This document shows positions 46,150 through 57,377 of a DNA stretch of 64,000 bases, piece after piece; position 1 is the stretch's first letter, and every line of letters starts with the position of its first letter. Made by a program: the position numbers and the translations under genes. Below the pieces are notes generated by a model. That model saw nothing but the letters and a program-made list of their open reading frames with translations, made no database searches and was not told where the DNA came from. Location: positions 52,501 through 116,500 of the forward strand of contig CAUYUJ010015496.1 in NCBI GenBank assembly GCA_963575745.1, written 5' to 3'. This stretch comes from Prorocentrum cordatum. Lineage: Eukaryota; Sar; Dinophyceae; Prorocentrales; Prorocentraceae.

Positions 46150-47405
46150 AATAAAGAAGAAGAAGAAGAGAAGATATATAGAAAGAAAGACAGATAGAGG
46201 AGGAGGAGGAAAAGCAAAAATTTCAAGTTTCAAATGAATCAGATTTTATTTAGAAACGCTTTATGAAAATTGAGAAAGAGAGAGAGAGAGAGAGAGAGAG
46301 GAAGAGGAGATAATGAAAAGCAAGAGAGGAAGGAGAGGAGGAGAGAAAAGGAGAAGACAGGAGAGGAGCAAGAGGAGAGAGAGAGATAGAGAAACAGAGA
46401 GAGAAAAAAGACAGAGAGGAAATAATAATAAAAAAAACCTATCATATTTTCCATGGATAATCAACCCCAGGGATCAACAAGTTCAGGGGGGCATGGGGGG
46501 GAGAGAGACAGAGAGATAGAAAGAGAGAGAGAGAGAGAAAATAAATAATGAAAATGAAGAGGAGAAGAAAAATTCAAGAGGAGAAGTAGAAGAGGAGAGG
46601 AAGAGGAAAAGCAAAAAAATCAAGTTCCAAATCTATTATAGTTTATGTACAAACGCTTTATGTTTTTTATTTTTTAAACAAAAAAAAATGCTCGTGTAGG
46701 AGCTCATGTGCCTCACTTTCCGTGGATAATCAACCCCAGGGATAAACAAGTTCGGGGGCGCATGGGGAAAGAGAAAGATATAAAGAGAGAAATAAAGAAA
46801 ACAAAGAGAGAGTTGAGGGAAATACATAAAAGAAATATTGGAGAAGAAAAAAAAGGAAAAGGACAAGAAGAAATGATGAGGAGAAGTAGAAGAGGAGAGG
46901 AAAGGAGGATAAAACAAAAAATCTGGAGATTCAAATGTATTATTTTTTATTTACAAGCGCTTTATGAAAATTAAAATGTTTAAGTGCTCGTGTAGGGTAG
47001 CTCATGTGCGTCACTTTCCGTGGATAATCAACCCCAGGGATAAACAAGTTCAGGGGGGCATGGGGAGAGAGAGGAAAAAAAGAAATAAATGAGAAATATA
47101 TAAAGAAATAAAAATATAAATTAAGAAAAAAGAAGGAGAAGAGAAGAGGAAGAAAAAGAGCAAAAATTTCAAGTTCCAGATCTATTAGATTTAAGTTACA
47201 AGCGCTTTCTAAAAAATGATTTTTGTTGAGTGCTCGTGTAGGGTAGCTCAAGTGCCTCACTTGCCATGGATAATCAACACCAGGGATAAACAAGTGCAGG
47301 GGGGCATGGGGAGAGAGAGGAAAAAAAGAAAGAAATAAAGAAATATATAAAGAAATAAAAATATAAATTAAGAACAAAGAAGGAGAAGAGAAGAGGAAGA
47401 AAAAG
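46150..47405 (+). repeat. Tandem family G, four units of about 246-298 bp
   Basis: Each unit has TTCAAGTTCCAAAT-like sequence, a T-rich region with GCTTTATG, then TGGATAATCAACCCCAGGGA (46454, 46723, 47021, 47267), GTTCAGGGGGGCATGGGG and a purine-rich tail (AGAGAGA, GAAGAAGA). The spacings are 269, 298 and 246. This AT-rich segment contrasts with the GC-rich flanks. No frame is conserved. Confidence 0.88.
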
Positions 47406-47409
47406 AGCA

Positions 47410-47910
47410 ATCCTCGAGTATATGCTTGCATCGCTTGAGACATCCTCGACAAGCTTCTCGAATCGCTTGAGACATCCTCGCAGAATTGCTGGTTTCGCTT
47501 GAGACATCATTGAAGCATTGCTCGTTTCGTTTGGGCATGCCTCCCAAAATTCTTGGTTTCGCTAGAGACATCCTCACAGAATTGTTGTTTTCGCTTGAGA
47601 CATCCTTAAGAAACGTATCGTTTCGCTTGAGACATCCTTCAGTATATGCTTGTTTCGCTTGAGACATCCTCGAGTATATGCTTGTTTCGCTTGAGACATC
47701 CTCGACAAGCTTCTCGAATCGCTCGAGACATCCTCGAGTATATGCTTGTTTCGCTTGAGACATCCTCGACAAGCTTCTCGAATCGCTTGAGACATCCTCA
47801 CAGAATTACTGGTTTCGCTTGAGACATCCTTGAAACATTGCTCGTTTCGTTTGAGCCTGCCTCCCAAAATTCTTGGTTTCGCTTGAGACATGATGAAAAA
47901 AGTGTGATCG
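47410..47910 (+). repeat. Tandem repeat F, array 2
   Basis: Units of 32-50 bases with TTTCGCTTGAGACATCCTCG, some followed by AGTATATGCTTG (exact 32-base periods near 47640-47700), others by ACAAGCTTCTCGAATCGC. The same family as 44655-45050. Open frames on the minus strand (SSETSNSVRMSQAK) are repeat readings. Confidence 0.88.
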
Positions 47911-48072
47911 CTTCGCTTGATGTTGCCATTTCAACATAACTTGATCTTGCTATCTCAACATAACGTTCCGAGGTGATAATGAAGTTTGGCCTCCGCGCCC
48001 CGCGCCCCCGACCAAACTCTTATTGGTCGACGATAAAAAACTCTAACGACTTAGGGGGGGTACATTACTATC

Positions 48073-49744
48073 GTGGGCATGGGGTTAAATTGTCACCGTC
48101 ATCATCACCATCATCATGACCATCATCATCATAAGCATTATCATGATCGTCACCATCATCATGATCAACATCCCCAACAGCATCATCATCAGCAGCAGCA
48201 ACAACAGAAGCAGCAGCAGCATCCCGTCATCATCATCATCAGCAGCAGCATCAACATCACCACCACCATCCTCATCATCATCATCGCCAGCATCACCAGC
48301 ACCACCACCATCACCCTCATCATCACCATCATCACCAGCATCACCATCGTCACGACCAGCATTCTAAACATGATCATCATCATCAGCAGCAGCATCCCGT
48401 CATCACCATTAGCAGCAGCAGCATATTCACCAGCACCACCCGCCATCATCAGCATCATAATCGTTACCAGCATCATCATCATCATCAGCAGCAGCCGCAG
48501 CATCCCGTTATCATCACCATCAGTCGCAGCAACATCATTATCACCACCACATCCGTGATCATCATCATCATCATCATCATCATCACCACCATCATCATCA
48601 TTATCATTACCATTACCATCATCATCAGCATCAGCAGCACCCCGTCATCATCATCAGCAGCAGCAGGATTATCAGCATCATCACCACCATCATCATAATC
48701 ACCAGTACCATCATCGCAATCATCATCGTCACCAGCACCATCATCATCATCATCACGGTCATCATCGTCAACATCGTCACCCTCAGCATCATCAGCATCA
48801 GCATCATCACTACGGCAAAAGCAGCAGCATCCCGTCACCATTATCAGCAGCATCATCATCATCACCACCACCACCATCAACATCGTCATCACCGTCATCA
48901 TCGACACCACCATCATCACAGTCACAATCACCAACACCATCATCACCATCATCAGCAGCAGGATCTCGTCATCAGCATCATCAGAATCATCAGCAGCAGC
49001 AGTCTCATCACCACCACCACCACCATCATCATTTTCATCATCATCACCAGCACCATCATCCTCGTCACCATCACCATCGCCAGCATCATCATCATCAGCA
49101 GCAACATTCCATCATGATCAGCAGCATATCATCATTAGAAGCATCATCATCACCACACCAACCATCATCATCATCATCACCATCATCATGGTCACCAGTT
49201 GCTTCATCATCATCATCGTCGTCATCATCATAATCAGTATCACCACTATCAGCATCATCATCAGTAGCATCTTCTGCATCATCATGATCATCAGCAGCAC
49301 CAGCACCAGCAGCCTCCTGTCATCATCATCAGCAGCAGCAGTATCGTCACCTACACCATCAACATCATCATCAGCAGCAGCATTATCATCATCGTCACCA
49401 TTACCAGCACCATCATCACCATCATCATAACCATCATTACCATCGTCATGGTCAGTACCCTCAACATCATCATCAGCAACAGCAGCAGCAGCATCCCACC
49501 ATCATCATCAGCAGCAGCATCATCACCACCACCACCATCATCATCATAATCACCATCATCATCACCATCATCATCATCACCATCATCATCATCACAAACA
49601 TCCCGTCATCATCAGCAGCAGCAGCATCATTAGAACCACCACCATCATCATCACCATCAGCATCGTCATCATCATGATCATCATCATCAGCAGCAGCAGC
49701 ATCCCGTCATCATCAGCATCAACAGCAGCATCATCAACACCGCC

Positions 49745-49778
<34 letters not shown>

Positions 49779-50187
49779 TCATCATCGTCATCACCATCAA
49801 GACTGTCATCATCATCATCATCATCATAATCATCACCACCATCATCATCAAAAGCATTTCAATAATCATCATCACCATCATCATCATGACCATTATCCTC
49901 AACATCATCATCAACATCAGCAGCCGTAGCAGCATCAGCAGCATCAGCATCATCACCACCACCAACATCATCATCATCACCATCATCATCGTCACCATCG
50001 CCATCACCAGCACCATCATCATCTCCACCACCACCATCACCATCATCACCATCATCATCATCATCATCACCGCCATCGTCATGATCAATATTCTCAAGAT
50101 CATCATTATCAGCAGCAGCCGTAGCATCCTGTCATCATCATCAGCAGCAGCATCATCATCACCACCACCACCATCATCACCACCACC

Positions 50188-50247
<60 letters not shown>

Positions 50248-50279
50248 GTCATCGTCATCGTCACCATCATCATCGTCAA

Positions 50280-50322
<43 letters not shown>

Positions 50323-50575
50323 ATCCTGTCATCATCACCAGCAGCAGCATCATCACCACCACCACAATCATCATCATCACCATCATCATCGTCACCATCA
50401 CCATCATCATGATCGTCATCATCAGCAGCAGCATCCCGTTATCATCATCAGAATCATTAGCAGCAGCATCATCATCATCACCACCATCATCATCGTGAGT
50501 ATCACCATCACTATCGCCAGCGCCATCGTCATCACCATCACCCTCGTCGCCGCCGCCGCCACCGCCACCACCATC
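48073..50575. repeat. CAT array with CCCGTCATC marker, block 2
   Basis: About 2.5 kb with the same composition and marker as 41.45-44.57 kb. Markers lie near 48222, 48394, 48504, 48641, 48831, 49602, 49702 and 50434, with TCCTGTCATC variants near 49315, 50127 and 50325. Confidence 0.93.
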
Positions 50576-50951
50576 ATCATCCGCCTCCTCCCACCCCTTT
50601 CGGCGGCCCGCGAAAAACGCATGCGGGCAGTGCGGCGGCGGCCGCGCCGCCTGGGCGCGACCACTCCCTCGCAGACGCTGGGCCGCGGACCCCCCGAGGG
50701 AAGCGCCGGCTAGGGGCCCTGCGCATCATGCAAGACGGGTCCTCGAGGACAGGGCACGGAGATGAGAAGCGGGCACGAAGGGGGCCCTGGAAGTCTTGTT
50801 CCTCCGCTCGGGATGAAGAGCTGGTCCTGGGGAAAGTCCCTTGGGTCTGGAACACGTTTCCCTCGGGACACCCTTTCCTTCAACTTGATGAAGAGGGGCC
50901 GAGTGAGGCCGCCTACATGCGACCAGCGCAGATTGCCAGATGGGGTCAGAA
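50576..50951. other. No gene recognised
   Basis: GC-rich sequence between the CAT block and the hairpin. Overlapping short frames on both strands, none recognised. Confidence 0.4.
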
Positions 50952-51038
50952 GATCGCACCACATCGCCGATGAATCGGCAAGAGAATATATTTCCAATTC
51001 GAGCCGCATCTCCGATACCTCGGCGATGCGGCGCGATC
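50952..51038. repeat. Small hairpin sharing its end with the 5.7-6.1 kb foldback
   Basis: Arms 50952-50978 and 51012-51038 pair at 23 of 27 positions around a 33-base loop. Positions 51020-51039 are identical over 20 bases to 6071-6090 at the right end of the large foldback. It is likely a shortened or related member of one family. Confidence 0.7.
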
Positions 51039-51084
51039 CTCCGATCACGTCTACCCTGGCCCCGATCGAGGAGGATTAAGGCTG

Positions 51085-51459
51085 TTGCATGTTTCTTTCT
51101 CTTTTTACCCCTCCAAAGGCTCCTGTGGCCTCCTGAGGCCTCCACGCAGTCATCAGACACTTGTGTGCCTGAGGACCCGCGGTGATCAGGCCACGGGCCT
51201 GGCGCAGACCTCAGACGCTCAGCTGTTCATTGGTCAGGGGAGGAAGGAAAAGAAGGCGAACGAGAGGCTAGAGCGAGAGGGAACTCCGGTAACCTCAAGG
51301 GACCTCCTCCAAGGACCTGAGGAAACCTCCACAAACCTTCAGGGACCTCTGGAAAACAAGAACGCCTACCTTCGCGCTTCGACCAGCGTGAAGGGCGGCT
51401 ACATTCGCGCTTTCACGCCGTCCCCTGGAGAACTGCAGCTGCTCCAGCCCGAACTGTGA
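51085..51459 (+). CDS. Hypothetical protein (weak)
   Basis: A 124-codon open frame. The middle is charged (GQGRKEKKANERLEREG) and the end contains a repeated TTCGCGCTT context at the DNA level. No family, no signal peptide. Could be chance. Confidence 0.2.
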   Translation: MHVSFSFYPSKGSCGLLRPPRSHQTLVCLRTRGDQATGLAQTSDAQLFIGQGRKEKKANERLEREGTPVTSRDLLQGPEETSTNLQGPLENKNAYLRASTSVKGGYIRAFTPSPGELQLLQPEL

Positions 51460-52189
51460 AGCGAAAAATGCGATTACGCTTGCACCCCTGAACGTGACCT
51501 AGCTGTTCGGAGTAGGCAAGGCAGGAAGGAGGGCAGCCACCTGTGAATCCCTGCCCACTATGCCCATTGACTTGGACCAGCAGAGGCTCACTGGAGGGGG
51601 CTCAGGAGCGAACCCCCACTGGCGAACCTTTACCTGCCACGCCATGAGACCTCCCCACGCACCCACCCAGGACAGCGCATTCCAATTGCCCGCGCGATTC
51701 ACCCACACACACACACACACATACACACACACACACACACACACGCACACACACACACACACACACCGCCGAGTGGCCAGCTCGGAGCAGGGTTCCAACG
51801 AGGCCGTCCAAGATGCAGGATGGCCAAGTGCGAGGCGAGGGAGGCTTGCCAAAATCTACCTAGGGGCGTACGGGCGGCCTGGTCCTGTAGCCAGGCGGAG
51901 CGCCGAGAGCGCCGAAACTGACTGTCCTACCATACAGGCTCGCAGCCGCGCTCGAGAAGGTACTGAAGCGGGATTCAATAGGGTCCCAAAGCACTTCGAA
52001 GGTTCGAGGCGACAGAGGCGGCCAGACTTTCTGCGTTTCTGACTTCTGCGGGCCGTCTTTGGGCCCCAGGGGCCGCCAACGGAACTGCTCGACGTGAGAA
52101 CCGCTGTTTGGCAGGGAGTCGGGATGTCCAACGACATACATATATAGAGAGAGATATGTACACATATGTGTCACGACATATAGATCTAC

Positions 52190-52195
<6 letters not shown>
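51460..52195. other. No gene recognised; CA microsatellite at 51704-51768
   Basis: CA repeat of about 65 bases with TACA and GCAC interruptions, in otherwise unrepeated sequence. Confidence 0.5.
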
Positions 52196-52220
<25 letters not shown>

Positions 52221-52308
52221 CTTGAACCATCGCGCGCGCTTCGCGCGCGCTCAGGTTCTAGTAGGCCCCAGGCCTTGACGAATTCACTGCTCCACTGAAG
52301 TAATGGAC
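52196..52308 (+). repeat. Dispersed repeat H, copy 1 (TA tract plus CGCG hairpin)
   Basis: TATATA tract, then the palindrome GCGCGCGCTTCGCGCGCGC, then AGGTTCTAG, GGCC CCAGGCCTT and GCTCCACTGAAG. Copy 2 is at 55390-55504. Confidence 0.85.
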
Positions 52309-52390
52309 CACAATCCACGCATGCCAACCCGCATTCCGAAAGGCTTCGGGGAAAATGGTTGCGTAGGGGGGCGGAGGCCGGATGAATCGG

Positions 52391-52414
52391 GCTCCCAGAA
52401 GGCCTTCTGGGAGC
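52391..52414. repeat. Perfect 24-bp palindrome (family P)
   Basis: GCTCCCAGAAGG followed by its exact reverse complement. Preceded by GGAGGCCGGATGAATC, which also precedes the palindrome at 55.84 kb. Confidence 0.85.
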
Positions 52415-52439
52415 TCGGGTTTGGAGGGCGTCTTGGGGA

Positions 52440-52560
52440 GCCTGTTGGGGCGCGCAGCCGTCGTAGTCGTAGTGTCGTCGCCTCGTAGGGCGCGCCGCCG
52501 TCGTCGTCGTCGTCCTCGTCTTCGTCGGTTCGTCGTCGTCGTCGTCGTCGGTTCAAGAGG
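52440..52560. repeat. CGTCGTC-type degenerate microsatellite
   Basis: CGTCGTAGTCG and CGTCGTCGTC units, dense at 52495-52550. Confidence 0.8.
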
Positions 52561-52660
52561 GCACTTTGCGCAAAACGATCTGCGGAGGGCCGCGAGAAGG
52601 CGATCAGTCATGTTCCCAGTCAATTTCCCAGACAGCTCTTCTGTAGCATGATGGTACTTC

Positions 52661-52915
52661 GAAGCCTCCGGAGACTCGCGGGCCCATGATGAACCATGTC
52701 CCCGGAAGGCTTTCTGGGGACATGGTTTGGTGGTGTGTGTTGGGGGGCCTCTTGGGCGCTCCCTGGGGGCCCCTTGGGGGCCTCCGGGAACTCGCGGGCC
52801 CATGATGAACCATGTCTCCGGAAGGCTTTCTGGGGACATGATTTCTTGGGGTGTGTTGGGGGGCCTCTTGGGCGTTCCCTGGGAGCCCCTTGGAGGTCTC
52901 TTGGGACTTCCTGGG
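52661..52915 (+). repeat. 117-bp tandem pair, each with a family P palindrome
   Basis: Two direct copies of about 117 bases, each reading GGCCCATGATGAACCATGTC, a palindrome (52693-52726 and 52811-52840), then GTGTGTTGGGGGGCCTCTTG. The first palindrome is ACCATGTCCCC...GGGGACATGGT with a nearly palindromic centre. Confidence 0.85.
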
Positions 52916-54990
52916 GACCTCTTGGGCGCCTCACGGGGCTTCGTGGGAGCCTCTTGGTAGCCTCCGGGGGCCTACTGGCGGCCTCTAGGGCCAGAGACCT
53001 CGAAATATCGGTTGGCGGTCCCCCTCTGGGCCCCCTCTTGGGGAGCTCTTGGGGCACGCTTGGGTTATCTGGGGAGCCTCCTGGGCCGTCTTGGGGCCCT
53101 CTTCGGGGCCTCGTGGGTCGTCTTGGAGCGATCTGAAGGGATCCCGAAACCGTGAGGGAGCGCTGGGAAGCGGGGAAAGCGAGAACGCCTGAATCCTTCA
53201 AAACCATCGAAGAATGAGCGAATGTTGCCTCCCAGGGCCCTCTTGGGGAGCCTCTTGAGTCCGTCCTGGAGCGTGTTGGAGCCCTCGTCGGCCGTCTTGA
53301 GGGCATCTTGGGCGTCTTCGGGGCCTCTTGGGACCGTCTTGGGCCCTCTCAGGATCTCCATTAGCCTGTCGTGGGCTGCTTCGGGGCGGGCCCGGGCCGC
53401 CTCGAGACTCATCTGGGCCTTCTCTTGGGGCGCTCTTGGGGCACACTTGGGTTGTCTGGGGAGCCTCCTGGGCCGTCTTGGGGCCCTCTTCGGGGCCTCG
53501 TGGGCCGTCTTGTCTTGGAGCGATCTGAAGGGCCTCCGAAACCGTGAGGGAGCGCTGGGAAGCGGGGAAAGCGAGAACGCCCAAATCCAAAACACTCGGA
53601 AAATTAGTAAATATTGCCTCCCAGGGCCTCGAGGAGCCTCTCGAGTCCGTTCTGGAGCGTGTTGGAGTCCTCGTCAGCTGTCTTGAGGGCATCTTGGGCG
53701 TCTTCGGGGCCTCTTGGGACCGTCTTGGGCCCTCTCAGGACCCCCTTAGCATGTCGTGGCCTGTTTCGGAGCGGGCCGGGGCCACCTCGGGAGCTCTGGA
53801 CCCCCCCCAACAACCCCAGGCGGGCACCGATGGGGGGAACAGGCAGCGGCCCGCCCCCCCGTGGGCATACTCCGAGATAGAGAAACATGTTCCCGGGAAG
53901 CTTTCCAGGAGCATGATTTGTTCGGCTCTCCTAAGAGTGGGGCCTCTGGGGGCTTACCGAGGGGCCCCTTTTGGCCTTGTCGGCATGCCTATTGGAAACA
54001 GGGTTGGGACGGTGGGCAGAAGCCCAAGAAATCATGTTCCCGGAAAGCTGTCTGGGAAATACGGTTTACCGAAGTGTCTTGGGGGCCCGCAGGGGGCTTC
54101 CCTGGGGGCCTCTTGGGGGCCTATTGGGGCTTCCGGGGGGCCTCTTGGGAGCCTCACAGTGCTTCTTGGGAGCCTCTTGATGGCCTCCCGGGGCGTCCTA
54201 GGAGCCTTGACATGTCGCGCTCTTCGGGCCATCTTAGGTCGCTCTTGGGCCTCTCTTGGGGCGCTGTCGAGGCCCTCTTGAATTATCTGGGGAGCCTCCT
54301 GGGCCGTCTCTGGGCTTTCTTGGGAGCCTCTTCGGCCGTCTTAAAGCGATCTGAAGGGCCTCTGACGCCGTCCGGGACCCTTCGCGGTCCTTTGCTACGT
54401 ATGCACTGGTATATTTTAAAAGTCTTTTGGGGGCCCTTTGGGGTGCCCTTGGAGCCTCTTTTGGGGCCTCTTGGGGGCCTCTTTGGGGCCTCCCTCGTGG
54501 GCCATCTAGGGGGCCTCTGGGGGGCCTCTTGGGCTCTATTGGGGGCCTCTTGGGGCCTTCTGGAGACCTTTTGGGGCGAAAGGCTCGAATTGTCGGTTCG
54601 TGGTTCACCTCTTGAACCCCTCTTGGGGCCGTCTTGGGGCCCTCTTGGGCGCCTCTTGGGCTGACTTGGGGCGCTCTTGGGCCGTCTTGGGGCTCTCTTG
54701 CGCCGTCGTGGCGCCCTCTTTGGGTGCCTCTTGGGTCGCGTTGAACTGATTTCTGGGGCCTCGTGGGCTCTTGGACAATCGGAAGCACGAAACAGCGAGA
54801 ACACGAACAACCTTCAAAAACCATCGCAAATAACACTTTGTTCGCCTCCTGAGTGCCTCGTGGGATTCCTTTTGAGAGCATCTTGGCCGTCTTGAAGCCC
54901 TCTTGGGCTGTCTTCACGCCATGTTGGACCAAGTTTGAAACGCTCCTGTGCGGTCTTCAGCTCTCTTGGAGCGCTCTTGGGCCATCTTGG
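52730..54990 (+). repeat. Minisatellite E, long block, plus orientation
   Basis: Units of the type CTTGGGGGCCTCTTGGGGCC fill about 2.2 kb, reverse complement to 25.9-26.6 kb. AT-richer cores interrupt them at about 53126-53240, 53515-53610 and 54750-54860. The first two are near-identical parts of a direct duplication (53080-53345 and 53470-53740, offset about 390). Frames of Gly/Leu/Ser or Arg/Pro/Lys residues are repeat readings. Confidence 0.88.
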
Positions 54991-55389
54991 CGCCCCCTTG
55001 CCCCCTTTGACGTTTTTCGGCGCCCCCCGCTGGGTCCGAAACGGCCAGAAGATAACCCGGAGAAGCAATTAAGGACCCCCCCGGCGTTATCATTAGCACC
55101 GCGCCGTAATTAAATAATTATTTGGGGGGGTTTTCGCCGAGCGATATTATTAGCACCGCGCAAATGGAAGGAAAATAAATAATTCCAGCGCCCCGCCTCG
55201 GGTGGCATACCAATTAGAATTGTAATGAGAATAAGAATACGAATACGATCTGGTGTACCCCCTCCTGGTGCCAGGATAACGCTTCTGGGTGCCGGGTGCG
55301 TTATCCTTTCACCGGAGAGGGGGGGGGGGTGTTCCTGAATCGCTTACTCGGGTTAAACGAGCGCCCTTTAGGGCACCATTGCATTATAT
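54991..55389. other. No gene recognised
   Basis: Contains two related phrases, ATTATTAGCACCGCGC near 55085-55105 and 55147-55160, and a G-run at 55319-55330. Confidence 0.4.
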
Positions 55390-55504
55390 GTGTATACATA
55401 TATATATATACATATATATATATACCATGCGCGCGCTTCGCGCGCGCTTAGGTTCTAGCAGGCTCCAGGCCTTAACGACTTCGCGGCTCCACTGAAGCAA
55501 TGGG
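55390..55504 (+). repeat. Dispersed repeat H, copy 2
   Basis: TATATACATATATA tract, the CGCG hairpin (55429-55447), then TAGGTTCTAGCAGGCTCCAG and GGCTCCACTGAAGCAATGG. About 85 percent identical to copy 1 after the TA tract. Confidence 0.85.
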
Positions 55505-56150
55505 ACACACGCGGTTGGAATCAGAAGTAGGTTCCTCGCCTCATATTACTTACCTTCGCCATCAGCAGCTTCTAAGGCATACGAGCCAAACCATTAGACA
55601 TGCAAGACATGCACGTGAATGCGCACCTGGGAGTTTGTCAGGATCCCAGGGGTCTCTTCGAAGACTTGGCGAGTCCTGGAAGCCTCGGGGGCCTCTTCGG
55701 TTTTGTAGGGAGTGTTTCGGAAACGTCTTGAGGGTTGCTGGGACTTTGGGGGGGTCTGGGAGCTCAGGGGTTCCGGTTGTCCTGGCGGGGCTCCTGTCTG
55801 GACACTCTTGGAGCCATGTTGGAGGCCGGATGAATCATGTTCCTGGAAGGCCTTCTGGGAGCAAGGATTTGTGGTGTGCTGTTTGGAACGTTTCGTCGTC
55901 GTCGTCGCCGCCTCTTGCGGAGCCTGGTTGGAGGCCTGATGAATCATATTCCCAAAAGACTTCTTATAATGTGCTTGTTGGGTGTGCTTTGGGGCAAGGG
56001 GCAAGACGTGGATCCTCGCTCCCCGGAAGCAAATGTTCCTGGAGGCCCCTCCGGGAACATCTCCCGGAACCGCCCAGGCCAGAGAGGCTTGCGCGACGGC
56101 GTCTGCGTAGCGCGGCGTGAACGCAACTTGACGGAGGGGGCGGGGGTGGC
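55505..56150. other. Sequence with three further family P palindromes; no gene
   Basis: Palindromes or near-palindromes at 55836-55865, 55945-55975 (decayed) and 56032-56059. GGAGGCC(G/T)GATGAATCAT precedes the first two. Short frames only. Confidence 0.5.
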
Positions 56151-56700
56151 GCTCGTGTTGGGGCCTCTTGGGGTCCTTTGGGGACCTCTTGGGGACCTCC
56201 TCGGGGCCTCTTGGGGGCCTCCTTTGCGCGTCTTGGGGCTCTCTCGGGGCCTCCTGGGAAGCCTTCAGGGCGGAAAAATAAAGTTTTGACTTTTTGTTCC
56301 CCCTCGTGGGCCCCTCTGAAAGTCTTCTCGGGGCCCTCTTGGGCTTTCTAGGGCCCTCTGGGGCGCCTCTTGGGCTGTCTTGGGGCTGTCCAGGGCTGTC
56401 TTCAGGCCGTCTGGGGGGCCTCCCGGGCAGTCTTGGGGCGCTCTTGAGGACCTGTTGGGCCTTGTTGGAGCGTCGGAAAGGTGAAAAGGCGATCAAAACC
56501 AAAAACATCGAAAAACACAATGGAACATCATCGATTTTGACCTCTCGGGGCTCTCTTGGGACGCTTCTTTGAAGCCTCTTGGGGCGGCTTCGGAGCTTCT
56601 TGGGCTGTCTTGGGGCCATGTTGGGCGTCTTCGGGGCCTCTTGAGGTTTTCTTGACCATCTGTACGGCCCGCGTGGCCTGTCGTGGGCAATTTGGAAGCG
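56151..56700 (+). repeat. Minisatellite E, with AT-rich core
   Basis: GGGGCCTCTTGGGGTCCTTT-like units. The core at 56460-56545 (CATCGAAAAACACAATG, ATCGATTTTGACCTC) is the reverse complement of the core at about 26145-26215. Confidence 0.85.
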
Positions 56701-56799
56701 GCCCGGGGCAGTCCCGGGGGGTCTGTGACCCCCCCAAGGTCCCGGGGGGCGCCCATGGGGGAGGGTGGCACCGGCCCACCCCTCCCCCGACTTGATCCG

Positions 56800-56833
56800 A
56801 TGTGTGTATATATACATATAAATGTATGAATGA

Positions 56834-56870
<37 letters not shown>

Positions 56871-56984
56871 CATATGTATATATATATGAAAGAGAGAGAG
56901 AGAGAGAGAGAGAAAGAAAGAAAGAAAGAAATAACAAAAACAAAAAAAAAAAAATAAAAAAAAAAAAAAAAAAAAACGGGAATT

Positions 56985-57060
<76 letters not shown>

Positions 57061-57135
57061 TGACAACGACAACAACAACAACACCAACAACAATAACAAC
57101 GACAACAACAACAATAACAATAATAATAATAATCC
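56800..57135. repeat. TA, GA, A-run and CAA/CGA microsatellites in series
   Basis: TATATA to 56888, GAGAGA to 56912, GAAA units, A-runs to 56977, AAC triplets, ACG triplets (57023-57060), then AAC/AAT triplets. Confidence 0.95.
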
Positions 57136-57231
57136 GCTGGCCCCCTTGTGGGACCACCAGGCTGTAGGGCTAAGCTAAGTTCGCAGTTTCCTGTACCAGT
57201 TGCAGCTTCCAGATTCCACAATTACGTTATG

Positions 57232-57287
57232 CTTCTTGCTGCTTACTGTTCCTTGTTGACTTCTTGCTGCTTACTGTTCCTTGTTGA
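57232..57287. repeat. 28-bp perfect tandem duplication
   Basis: CTTCTTGCTGCTTACTGTTC plus 8 bases, twice in a row without change. Confidence 0.97.
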
Positions 57288-57377
57288 TGGACCGCGCGAG
57301 GGGGGAGACCCAAAACGGGCATGTTTACAACACCCAAAACTTGTTGTCTGAATTGCTGGGGTTGGTAAAAATTGACA

